Positions 1 to 5,725 of a DNA stretch of 5,788 nt are shown here, piece by piece. Under the pieces are notes generated by a model that was not told the DNA's origin, searched no databases, and saw nothing but the letters and a program-made list of their open reading frames with translations. The DNA is from Candidatus Rokuibacteriota bacterium (GTDB taxonomy: Bacteria; Methylomirabilota; Methylomirabilia; Rokubacteriales; CSP1-6). Positions within the stretch are counted from its first letter, which is position 1, and each line of letters opens with the position of its first letter. Location: the NCBI GenBank assembly GCA_016206385.1, contig JACQRS010000209.1, positions 1 to 5,788 of the forward strand, in the 5' to 3' direction. Made by a program: the position numbers and the translations under genes.

Positions 1-640
1 GCTCCACGCTGATCAGGAGCATCCCGATGCTGATGCCGGCCTTGAGCGGGATCGCGCAGAGCGGAAACGCATTCCCCGCTAGGCTGGCGAAGGCTGTGCG
101 CGAGTTCGCGAAGGTGTTGATCCGGATCCCGAACCAGGCGACCGCGTAGCTCCCGCCGAAGCCGATCAGGCTGAACAGGAGGATGATGGCCACCTTGAGC
201 GCGTCGAACTTGAGCAGCACGCCGAAGTACAGGACGATGATGACGCCGATGAAGGCTTCGAGGATCAGGAGGAGCTTCCCCTGGGTGACGAGGTACGTCT
301 TGCACGTCTCGTAGATCAGCTCCGAGATCTCGCGCATGGCCTCGTGCACGGGGAGCTTCTTGAGCTGCACGAAGATGACGAGGCCGAACACGAAGCCCAG
401 CGTGCACACCACGAGCCCGCCCATGAGGATCGTCCGGCCGTTGACGCCGACGAAGCGCACCTGCCCGAGATCAGGCACCTGGAGGCTGGCTTCGCCGCCT
501 GCCACGTGGGGCGACGCGGGTTCCGCGCCCCGCGGTGCCGCCGCCGAAGCCACCGAAGCCGCGGCGATCACGAGGAGGGCGAGGACGAGCAGCACGCGAA
601 GTGCCGCGGCGCGGCGGTCTCGGGCACGCATGTCTTTCAT
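1..640 (-). CDS. hppA: Membrane-bound ion-translocating pyrophosphatase, N-terminal part (cut by window edge)
   Basis: This is the first 213 codons of a membrane pyrophosphatase, which hydrolyses cytoplasmic pyrophosphate and pumps H+ or Na+ across the membrane. Residues 1-9 are charged. Residues 14-35 are a hydrophobic, Ala/Leu-rich stretch ending ASAAA, which looks like a signal peptide or first membrane anchor. Later membrane segments lie near 70-92, 122-143 and 147-170. Family hallmarks are a MREISELIYETCKTY stretch (102-116), NSRTAF (179-184) and, at the cut end, IPLKAGISIGMLLISVE (197-213), the known entry to the core helices. The PPi-binding aspartates and the residue deciding K+ dependence lie outside the window, so ion specificity cannot be called. 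The start chosen is the ATG at 640; a second in-frame ATG at 631 is possible. Neither has a strong ribosome binding site. The gene reads away from yacG, from its own promoter. The family assignment is secure. Confidence 0.93.
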   Translation of the reverse strand, partial: MKDMRARDRRAAALRVLLVLALLVIAAASVASAAAPRGAEPASPHVAGGEASLQVPDLGQVRFVGVNGRTILMGGLVVCTLGFVFGLVIFVQLKKLPVHEAMREISELIYETCKTYLVTQGKLLLILEAFIGVIIVLYFGVLLKFDALKVAIILLFSLIGFGGSYAVAWFGIRINTFANSRTAFASLAGNAFPLCAIPLKAGISIGMLLISVE

Positions 641-690
641 TTTCCGGTTCGCTTGGAAGAAATCAACCGGGACGGGACCGAACCGTCACG

Positions 691-719
691 ACTCTACCGG
701 ATGGGGGGTGAGGTGTCAA
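691..719 (-). promoter_or_regulatory. Sigma70-type promoter for the pyrophosphatase gene
   Basis: Read on the minus strand, TTGACA (719-714) is followed by a 17-nt spacer and TAGAGT (696-691). The -35 is perfect and the -10 matches TATAAT at 4 of 6 positions. Transcription should begin near 684, giving a leader of about 44 nt before the ATG at 640. This is seen in sequence; activity is inferred. Confidence 0.7.
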
Positions 720-755
720 TGGGAAACCTTTCTCAAGCGCCCAAAACCCCCACAG

Positions 756-784
756 TTGACAGCACTTGCGCATCTCTTTAGGAT
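756..784 (+). promoter_or_regulatory. Sigma70-type promoter for the yacG-protease cluster
   Basis: TTGACA (756-761) is followed by exactly 17 nt and TAGGAT (779-784), a 4/6 match to TATAAT. The predicted start is near 791. That leaves a leader of about 23 nt to the GTG at 814 or 53 nt to the ATG at 844. It lies back-to-back with the leftward promoter, the two -35 boxes being separated by 36 bp (720-755), where a shared regulator could bind. Confidence 0.7.
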
Positions 785-843
785 GAGGTGAGCGCCACGG
801 ACAGCCCGGCGGCGTGCCCCGGTTGTCCGAGCGCCGGTTCCCG

Positions 844-1050
844 ATGAGCTTGCCGTCCCCGGATTGTCCTCCGCTCGTCCCCCGATGTCGGACCTGCCGA
901 CGCGAGGCCCGCTGGCAGGACAATTCCCACCGTCCCTTTTGCTCGCTCACCTGCCGGCTGCTCGACCTAGGTGTTTGGCTCGACGAGGAATACCGGATCC
1001 CCGGCGCCGAGGCCGCAGCGCTCAACGACTCCACGGCTGACGGGGGCTGA
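844..1050 (+). CDS. yacG: YacG-like zinc-binding protein (DNA gyrase inhibitor family)
   Basis: This small protein has 68 residues from the ATG at 844, close to the 65 of E. coli YacG. Four cysteines form the zinc site: C15-x2-C18-x14-C33-x3-C37. Between and after them are the family's hallmark residues: W24, N27, RPFC (30-33), DLGVW (41-45) and EYRIP (49-53). The acidic tail is also typical. Characterised YacG binds the GyrB subunit and blocks DNA binding by gyrase; that role is transferred here from the family only. The start is uncertain. An in-frame GTG at 814 would add ten residues (PRLSERRFP after the start), and neither start has a clear Shine-Dalgarno. I chose 844 on codon type and family length. 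It is the first gene after the promoter at 756-784, and its stop lies 3 bp before the protease, in the same frame. The usual neighbour in proteobacteria (coaE) is absent here. Confidence 0.88.
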   Translation: MSLPSPDCPPLVPRCRTCRREARWQDNSHRPFCSLTCRLLDLGVWLDEEYRIPGAEAAALNDSTADGG

Positions 1051-1053
1051 CCG

Positions 1054-1698
1054 GTGCCGTTCTCCGGCGATCTCGCCGCCACGCTCCAGCAGCTGGTCCT
1101 CACGATCCCGGCGATTCTGCTCGCCATCACGTTCCACGAGGTGGCCCATGGCGTGATCGCGGACAAGCTGGGCGACCCCACGGCCCGGCTGGCCGGGCGG
1201 CTCACGCTGAACCCCCTGGCCCACCTGGACCCGATCGGCGCGCTCATGTTCATCGTGGCAAAGTTCGGGTGGGCGAAGCCGGTGCCGGTGAACCCCCACA
1301 ACCTTCGGCATCCGCTCCGCGACATGGTGTGGGTGGCGGCGGCGGGGCCGACGGCGAACTTGCTCCTGGCGGCCGCGAGCCTGCTGACCTTCCGCTGGAG
1401 CGCGGGGCTCGACTTCCCGATGGTGACCGTGCCGCTCCGAGAGGTCGCCCGCTGGAGCTACATCATCAACCTGAACCTGGCTGCCTTCAACCTGATCCCG
1501 ATCCCGCCGCTGGACGGGAGCCAGATCTTGAAGGGGTTCCTGCCGCGCAGGGCGCTCGTGTCATACGAGCGCTTTGAGCCGTACGGGTTCATCGTCCTCG
1601 TGCTCTTCCTGATGAGCGGCGTGTCGGGAGCCGTGCTCGGCCCGCTCGTCGGCATCCTGGCCCTGGGGCTCCGGCTCCTGGTGGCGCCCCTCCTCTGA
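1054..1698 (+). CDS. Site-2 protease family membrane metalloprotease (peptidase M50)
   Basis: A 214-residue polytopic membrane protein of the short M50 group, without PDZ or CBS domains. The zinc-binding HExxH motif is HEVAH at residues 28-32, inside the first hydrophobic segment (about 14-36). The third zinc ligand is expected at D154, in the NLIPIPPLDG stretch (146-155). The internal GPTAN motif (98-102), typical of the central helix, is also present, as is the conserved segment RLTLNPLAHLDPIG (49-62). All catalytic residues appear intact, so it should be active in intramembrane cleavage. Its substrate is unknown; M50 proteases commonly release anti-sigma factors or other single-pass proteins. 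The GTG start is supported by the GGGGG run at 1042-1046 and by the first helix beginning soon after. It sits 3 bp after yacG and 14 bp before the glycosyltransferase gene, consistent with one transcript. Confidence 0.92.
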   Translation: MPFSGDLAATLQQLVLTIPAILLAITFHEVAHGVIADKLGDPTARLAGRLTLNPLAHLDPIGALMFIVAKFGWAKPVPVNPHNLRHPLRDMVWVAAAGPTANLLLAAASLLTFRWSAGLDFPMVTVPLREVARWSYIINLNLAAFNLIPIPPLDGSQILKGFLPRRALVSYERFEPYGFIVLVLFLMSGVSGAVLGPLVGILALGLRLLVAPLL

Positions 1699-1712
1699 GC
1701 CCCCGCGCTCCG

Positions 1713-2855
1713 GTGAAGCCGAGGCTGCTCGCGTTCGGTGGCGAGTTCCTCTACGAGCTTGTCACGGCCTCAGCGGACTTCGCCGTTGATTTCTACGCCA
1801 CCGAGTCAGAGCGCAAGTTCCGCCTCCTCACTCGGCTCCGGACGGAGGCTCCCGACGCTCTGGAACGCTACCCGATCCGACGCTGGACGCTCTCGGACCT
1901 CCCCGAGATCGGGCGAAAGGTCAGAGCCGGAGTCTACGACGCCGTGCTCTGCCAGCACATCCGGTACGCCCTCTGGTCTCCCGTTCTGCCGCTTCTCACC
2001 AGCCTGCGACGCGGCTGGCAGACCCTCGCCGGGGAACGGGCGTCGCTGATCCGCTTCTTCCTGCCCCGCTGGGTCGTGGGAACCGGGGTTCCGATGGCGT
2101 TCGTCAGCCCGGAGGACTCGCCCACGATCGAGGCGCAGAATCACCCGCTTCTCAGGGTCTGCCGGCTGTGCTTCGTCCGTGAGCTGCCGGTCAACCCGGC
2201 CCACCTTCTGCTCAACACAGCACCCGGCCACCGGCGGATCGTCAATGTCACTCGGCAAAGGGAGCTGGACCAGATCTGGCGACGCTTGCGCCCGATCTCG
2301 TTAGGGCTCCGGGAGCGGACCGCTTCGCTGATCGAACGGTTCCGCGTCCAGCACTCCGACCGGAAGGACATCGATGTGTTTTTCGCGGGTTGGACCCGCC
2401 CGTACACGGCTCGGGATCCGATCTACGCGAGGCAGCTTCGCTCGCTCGAGGGAGAGGGATGGCGCGTGGAGGTCACGGAGGACCGCATCCCGCAAGAGAC
2501 GTTCCTGGAAAAGTGCTGCCGCTCGTGGCTCGTCTGGAGCCCCCAAGGTCTCGGATGGGAGTGCTGGCGACACTACGAAGCCGCCGCGGCCGGCGCGGTC
2601 CCGGTGATCAACATGCCAACGATCCGACGCTACGCGCCACTGGAGCACGGGCGCCACGCGCTCTTCTACTGCGTCGAGGGAGACCACCTGGGAACCGTGG
2701 TCCGGGATGCCCTCCGCGACAAGGACAGGCTCTGGGCGATGGGACGGGCAGCCCGCCAGCACGTGCTGGACCATCACCTCCACAGCCGCCTGCTCCACCA
2801 CCTCGTTGCGAGCCTGACAGAGGAAACAGAACGCACGAACGTCCCGGCTGAATAG
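1713..2855 (+). CDS. CgeB-like glycosyltransferase family protein
   Basis: This is a predicted soluble protein of 380 residues with no signal peptide or membrane helix. The C-terminal half resembles the nucleotide-sugar-binding domain of GT-B transferases of the CgeB/Glyco_trans_1_2 type. FFAGW (223-227) opens a Rossmann-like domain. The donor-site signature is around 275-300: WSPQGLGWECWRHYE, then AAAAGAVPVIN, the usual acidic-residue-plus-small-residue loop. A closing helix with the D-x2-RLWAMGRAARQHVLDHH pattern lies at 336-355. The N-terminal half (1-215) is poorly conserved and probably binds the acceptor. Donor and acceptor sugars cannot be inferred. The GTG start has no visible Shine-Dalgarno, and translation may be coupled to the protease gene that ends 14 bp upstream. 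No other polysaccharide or cell-wall gene is in the window, so its pathway is unknown. The family call is good; the function is generic. Confidence 0.75.
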   Translation: MKPRLLAFGGEFLYELVTASADFAVDFYATESERKFRLLTRLRTEAPDALERYPIRRWTLSDLPEIGRKVRAGVYDAVLCQHIRYALWSPVLPLLTSLRRGWQTLAGERASLIRFFLPRWVVGTGVPMAFVSPEDSPTIEAQNHPLLRVCRLCFVRELPVNPAHLLLNTAPGHRRIVNVTRQRELDQIWRRLRPISLGLRERTASLIERFRVQHSDRKDIDVFFAGWTRPYTARDPIYARQLRSLEGEGWRVEVTEDRIPQETFLEKCCRSWLVWSPQGLGWECWRHYEAAAAGAVPVINMPTIRRYAPLEHGRHALFYCVEGDHLGTVVRDALRDKDRLWAMGRAARQHVLDHHLHSRLLHHLVASLTEETERTNVPAE

Positions 2856-2861
2856 CCCGGG

Positions 2862-2870
2862 CGGGGAGGA
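2862..2870 (+). promoter_or_regulatory. Ribosome binding site of the aldo/keto reductase
   Basis: CGGGGAGGA lies just upstream of the ATG at 2874 and includes GGAGG. It is the strongest Shine-Dalgarno in the first gene cluster and fixes the start. The spacing is short, about 4 nt after GGAGG. Confidence 0.6.
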
Positions 2871-2873
2871 CGT

Positions 2874-3860
2874 ATGCGCTACCGCACCCTCGGCCACAGC
2901 GCGCTGAAGGTCTCGGCCATCGGGCTCGGGCTCATGCCCATGTCCGGGATCTACGGCAAGAGCAACGACGCGGAGTCCACCGGAGCGATCCACCATGCCA
3001 TCGACCACGACATCAACGTTCTGGACTCCTCGGACATGTACGGCTGGGGCCACAACGAGGAGCTGCTGGGCCGCGGCGTCAAGGGCCGGCGCGACCGCGT
3101 CGTCGTCGTCACCAAGTTCGGCCAAGTGAAGAACCCGGCCGGCGGCCCGAACCTCGTCAACGGGCGCCCGGAGTACGTGGTGCAGGCGTGCGACGCGAGC
3201 CTCAAGCGACTCGGCGTGGACGTCGTCGACCTCTACTTTCAGCACCGGGTCGACCCGGGCGTCCCCATCGAGGAGACCGTAGGCGCCCTGAAGCGGCTCG
3301 TCGAGCAGGGCAAGGTGCGCTACATCGGGCTCTGCGAGGCGAAGCCGGCGACGGTGCGCCGCGCCCACGCCATCCATCCGATCTCCGCCGTCCAGACCGA
3401 GTACTCGCTGCTCTACCGGACCGAGGCGGAGGAGACGCTGCCCACGTGCCGTGAGCTCGGAATCTCGTTCGTGGCGTACTCGCCGCTCGGGCGGGGCTTG
3501 CTGACGGGGCGCATACAGAGTCCCGGCGACATCCCGCAGGACGACCGGCGGCGCGACCATCCACGGTTCCAGGAGCAGAACTTCTTCCGCAACCTGGAGC
3601 TGGTGCGCCGGCTGGAGTCTATCGCCAGGGAGAAGGGCTGCCCTCCCAGCCAGCTGGCGCTGGCGTGGCTCCTCGCCCAGGGCGAGGACATCATCCCCAT
3701 CCCCGGCACCAGGCGAAAGGATCGGATCGACGAAAACCTCGACGCCCTCGACGTCCGGCTCGACACGGCCGACGTCAAGCGCATCGCCGAGGCCATCCCC
3801 GCGGGCGCTACGGCCGGCCTGCGCTACCCCGAGCCGCAAATGAAGGCGGTGTACCTGTGA
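2874..3860 (+). CDS. Aldo/keto reductase
   Basis: A complete 328-residue NAD(P)H-dependent oxidoreductase with the (beta/alpha)8 fold, interconverting carbonyls and alcohols in the cytoplasm. The protein opens with the usual RTLGHSALKVSAIGLG hairpin. The catalytic tetrad is fully present: D51 (in LDSSDMYGWG), Y56, K81 (in VVTKFG) and H124 (in LYFQHRVD). Cofactor contacts are visible at YSPLGRG (202-208) and at IPGTRRKDRIDEN (276-288), whose basic residues suggest NADPH. GLCEA (152-156) and QTEYSLL (174-180) are typical strand ends. Length and pattern fit the group containing YakC/AKR13-like plant and bacterial enzymes. The substrate cannot be predicted. It starts 18 bp after the glycosyltransferase with its own strong ribosome binding site and probably ends the cluster. 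No T-tailed terminator is visible in the 28 bp that follow it. Confidence 0.93.
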   Translation: MRYRTLGHSALKVSAIGLGLMPMSGIYGKSNDAESTGAIHHAIDHDINVLDSSDMYGWGHNEELLGRGVKGRRDRVVVVTKFGQVKNPAGGPNLVNGRPEYVVQACDASLKRLGVDVVDLYFQHRVDPGVPIEETVGALKRLVEQGKVRYIGLCEAKPATVRRAHAIHPISAVQTEYSLLYRTEAEETLPTCRELGISFVAYSPLGRGLLTGRIQSPGDIPQDDRRRDHPRFQEQNFFRNLELVRRLESIAREKGCPPSQLALAWLLAQGEDIIPIPGTRRKDRIDENLDALDVRLDTADVKRIAEAIPAGATAGLRYPEPQMKAVYL

Positions 3861-3888
3861 CCGGCCCCCACGGCAACACAACCGCTCC

Positions 3889-3917
3889 TTGACTACCGTG
3901 GTGTCGCATCCTAAGCT
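3889..3917 (+). promoter_or_regulatory. Promoter placed for leaderless transcription of the zinc-ribbon remnant
   Basis: TTGACT (3889-3894), a 17-nt spacer and TAAGCT (3912-3917) match the architecture of the two promoters near 700-780. The -10 is weaker, 3 of 6. The ATG lies at 3924, only 6 nt beyond the -10 box, so transcription would start at or next to the start codon and the mRNA would have no leader. No Shine-Dalgarno is present, which fits. Confidence 0.5.
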
Positions 3918-3923
3918 CGCGGC

Positions 3924-4148
3924 ATGGAGTGTTCGCGGTGTCAGCACGATGCGCCGCGAGACGCCGCCTTTTGTCCCCGCTGCGGGGCCAGGCTCAGCCT
4001 GGTGTGCGCCGAGTGCGGGACGTCGAACCCGCCTGACCATAACTTCTGCAAGCAGTGCGGTCAGCGGCTGACGTCGGCCTCCCCGCCACCGCCGGTCGCG
4101 CCCCAGTGCCAGTCACCGCAGTCCTACACCCCGAAGCACCTCGCCTAG
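3924..4148 (+). pseudogene. Double zinc ribbon, N-terminal remnant of an adenylate cyclase/ATPase-type protein
   Basis: The frame encodes 74 residues. Two zinc ribbons are intact: C3-x2-C6-x10-C17-x2-C20 and C28-x2-C31-x10-C42-x2-C45 (DZANK-like). They are followed by a Ser/Pro-rich linker and SPQSYTPKHLA at the end. From family knowledge, that motif normally continues as EKILTSR and then into a nucleotide-cyclase domain and a large ATPase/TPR region of roughly a thousand residues. Here the glutamate codon position is TAG (4146-4148), and nothing of the cyclase domain follows. I therefore call it a truncated remnant. It retains a plausible leaderless promoter and intact cysteines, so expression as a tiny zinc protein cannot be excluded. 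It lies 63 bp after the aldo/keto reductase. Confidence 0.72.
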
Positions 4149-4325
4149 AAGATGCTCACGTCGCGGACACCGCTGGGACGGATGGGAACCACGGCAGACG
4201 TCGGCAACGCCGTGGTGCTCTTCTGCTCGGAAGGCGCAGGTTGGATCACCGGGCCGGTCGTGTATGTAGACGGGGGCGCCTCGCTGATGGACACCCTCTT
4301 CCCGCTCGACATCCAGTGCGGATAG
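4149..4325 (+). pseudogene. C-terminal fragment of a short-chain dehydrogenase, fused in frame to the zinc-ribbon remnant
   Basis: Directly after the TAG, in the same frame, 58 codons run to a TAG at 4323-4325. The first residues, KMLTSR, still look like the cyclase-family linker (EKILTSR). The remainder, beginning near TPLGRMG, is the tail of a classical short-chain dehydrogenase: LGRMGTTADVGNAVVLFCSE, then WITGPVVYVDGG with the conserved VDGG, and a C-terminal ASLMDTLFPLDI stretch. The Rossmann cofactor site and the catalytic Ser-Tyr-Lys are absent, so this piece cannot be an enzyme. A start at the ATG at 4152 would give 57 residues, but there is no ribosome binding site. The junction between the two source genes appears to lie at about 4160-4170. 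Confidence 0.75.
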
Positions 4326-4408
4326 AACCGCTGTGGCGTTGGCACTTCTCCGGCGGCCCGAGCAGCGCAGGTAGCACGGGCTGGCCGCGAAGCTCTGAGC
4401 CGCTCCAC

Positions 4409-4448
4409 GACGGGCCCGAGGACCTCGGCGCCCGTCGTCCCTTCGGGG
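4409..4448 (+). terminator. Tandem hairpins, possible weak terminator
   Basis: GACGGGCCCGAGG (4409-4421) pairs with CCTCGGCGCCCGTC (4423-4436) as a long GC stem with one bulged C. It is followed at once by CCC-TTCG-GGG (4439-4448), a stable tetraloop stem. No T-run follows, so intrinsic termination is doubtful. It could equally protect RNA ends or be fortuitous in GC-rich DNA. Confidence 0.3.
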
Positions 4449-4462
4449 GTTAAAAAGGCCGG

Positions 4463-4491
4463 TTGACGGCGGTGCCGAAACGCTCTACCCA
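4463..4491 (+). promoter_or_regulatory. Possible weak promoter of the acyltransferase-like gene
   Basis: TTGACG (4463-4468) has a good -35 core, but the -10 at 17-nt spacing (TACCCA, 4486-4491) matches only its first two bases. It is listed because the same TTG could be mistaken for a start codon. Confidence 0.25.
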
Positions 4492-4515
4492 CGAAGGAGA
4501 ACCCGGTGAGGCTCC

Positions 4516-4522
4516 AAAGGAG
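4516..4522 (+). promoter_or_regulatory. Ribosome binding site deciding the start at 4529
   Basis: AAAGGAG lies 6 nt upstream of the ATG at 4529, an ideal arrangement. It favours this start over the in-frame TTG at 4463, which would add 22 residues without family resemblance. Confidence 0.75.
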
Positions 4523-4528
4523 CGGTGG

Positions 4529-5671
4529 ATGGCATTCTTCCTCCATCAGCGACCGACTGTCTCCGATCCGGCCCCGTCTACCTCCGCCACCGGAGGGAGG
4601 TTCATATTCCTCGATGGGCTGCGGGGCGTGGCCCTCATCCTCATGGTGGTCAACCACACCTCGCGCTGGTGGATGGACGTATCCATGGGCTGGTGGAGGT
4701 ACTACCTGGTCTACGGGAGCATGACGCTGCCGGGCCCGATCTTCCTGTTCCTGGTAGGCTTCTGCCTGCCGATCTCGTTCAGGCGCGAGCGGGCGACAGC
4801 GGGCCCGGCCCCCCGTGCGCTCGGGAAGTACGTCGGCCGGGGGCTCCAGATCATCCTGGCCGGCTTGCTGCTGAACGTCCTGGTCTTCCCCGAGGACCCG
4901 GTGTGGGGCGGCGGCGTGCTCCAGACCATCGGGCTCAGCATCATCGTGCTGGCGCCGGCCCTCTGGATCCTGCACCACCGGGCGGCCCGGTGGGCGTTGC
5001 TCGCGCTGGCCGCGCTCATCTACCTCTCGTTCGCCTGGCTGTTCGACGACCTGGTGGGATGGCTGCCCAATCATCCCACCGTCGCGCAGATCTGGTTCCT
5101 AGACTTCCCGCCCTGGCCGTGGATCAGCGCAGCGCTGATCGGGCTCGTCGCGGGCTGGGTGTGGCTCGATGCGCGGAGCGGCCGCGCGCGCGCGGAGGCC
5201 CGCTACTTCTGGGTCGCTGCCGCCTTCGGCCTGGCCTGTCTGGTGGGGTACTTCGCCTGGGACTCGTGGATGCAGACGAGCCCGCGCATCTCCTTTAAGC
5301 GCGACTTCATGCTCAACCGCCACTGGACCCCGCGGGGCGCGACGAACTTGCTGATTGTGGGAGGGGTGGCGTGCTCGCTGTCGCTAGCGTACTGGGTGAT
5401 GGAGGTGAAGCGGCGCCGGCTCGGGTGGTTTGTGATCCTGGGCGAGACAGCGTTCATGCTCTACTTCGTCCACCAGCTCATCGTGCTCACCCTCGCCAAC
5501 CAGGCCCTCGGCATGCGGTTCAACCACTGGGGGCTCTACTGGCTGGCCAACGTCGTGCTGATGGTGGCCCTGGTCTACCTCGGCAAGGCATGGCTCGCCA
5601 TCAAGCGGGCCACACGCCAGCTGCCGCTGGTGCGGCGCGGGGTTCCGCCCGGGACGCCGACACGCCCGTGA
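4529..5671 (+). CDS. DUF1624/HGSNAT-like membrane acyltransferase family protein
   Basis: A 380-residue polytopic membrane protein. After a short Pro/Ser-rich N-terminus comes the family's opening, RFIFLDGLRGVALILMVVNH (24-43), with H43 in the expected place for the conserved histidine of the first helix. Then come a Trp-rich loop (47-56) and GPIFLFLVGFCLPISFRR (69-86). About ten hydrophobic segments are visible: 27-43, 66-84, 105-120, 128-148, 153-172, 196-213, 226-243, 272-290, 300-325 and 334-355. A second conserved histidine is in FVHQL (313-317). The pattern resembles the HGSNAT catalytic family (PF07786/DUF1624), whose animal member moves acetyl groups from acetyl-CoA across the membrane to glucosamine. 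Bacterial substrates are mostly unknown. Acyltransferase-3 or OpgC-like proteins are alternatives. The tail (356-380) is basic and cytoplasmic-looking. The gene stands alone, about 200 bp after the broken locus, and its stop is followed by the repeat. Confidence 0.75.
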   Translation: MAFFLHQRPTVSDPAPSTSATGGRFIFLDGLRGVALILMVVNHTSRWWMDVSMGWWRYYLVYGSMTLPGPIFLFLVGFCLPISFRRERATAGPAPRALGKYVGRGLQIILAGLLLNVLVFPEDPVWGGGVLQTIGLSIIVLAPALWILHHRAARWALLALAALIYLSFAWLFDDLVGWLPNHPTVAQIWFLDFPPWPWISAALIGLVAGWVWLDARSGRARAEARYFWVAAAFGLACLVGYFAWDSWMQTSPRISFKRDFMLNRHWTPRGATNLLIVGGVACSLSLAYWVMEVKRRRLGWFVILGETAFMLYFVHQLIVLTLANQALGMRFNHWGLYWLANVVLMVALVYLGKAWLAIKRATRQLPLVRRGVPPGTPTRP

Positions 5672-5725
5672 GCGCCGTCCCGTTCTCCGGCGCCGCGGGA
5701 ACTCAACGCCTTACGGCGCGTACAC

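Larger units (their letters stand above)
4326..4528 (+). other. Non-coding gap before the acyltransferase-like gene
   Basis: I recognise no gene here. It contains two hairpins (4409-4436 and 4439-4448), a short A-run (4452-4456), a possible weak promoter and a ribosome binding site at its right end. Its left part may be residual 3' sequence that travelled with the dehydrogenase fragment. Confidence 0.5.

Noticed and set aside
336..791. Plus-strand frames opposite the pyrophosphatase
   Set aside because: The minus strand encodes unmistakable pyrophosphatase motifs over 1-640; the plus frames also run through the divergent promoter region.
788..847. A 19-codon frame from GTG 788 whose TGA overlaps the yacG ATG (ATGA), containing CPGC
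   Set aside because: Its start would precede the predicted transcript start near 791, there is no ribosome binding site, and the cysteine motif is probably chance.
2301..4040. A 579-codon open frame on the minus strand
   Set aside because: It runs antisense to the glycosyltransferase and aldo/keto reductase, both clear families. Its translation is low-complexity, Arg/Ala/Asp-rich and resembles no family; such frames are common opposite GC-rich genes.
4146..4148. UAG recoding (pyrrolysine or programmed readthrough) to make the zinc ribbon-dehydrogenase fusion
   Set aside because: There is no recoding element or Pyl machinery evidence, and the dehydrogenase part lacks its catalytic and cofactor domains, so a full product would have no evident function.
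4506..4724. Frame beginning GTG 4506 after a GAAGGAG-like sequence
   Set aside because: It overlaps the acyltransferase-like gene in another frame and its translation has no membrane or domain pattern. The in-frame ATG at 4529 with AAAGGAG explains the locus better.
4145..5074. A 309-codon open frame on the minus strand across the gap and the acyltransferase-like gene
   Set aside because: Most of it is the complement of the membrane protein, and the rest spans the dehydrogenase remnant. There is no recognisable domain or start signal.
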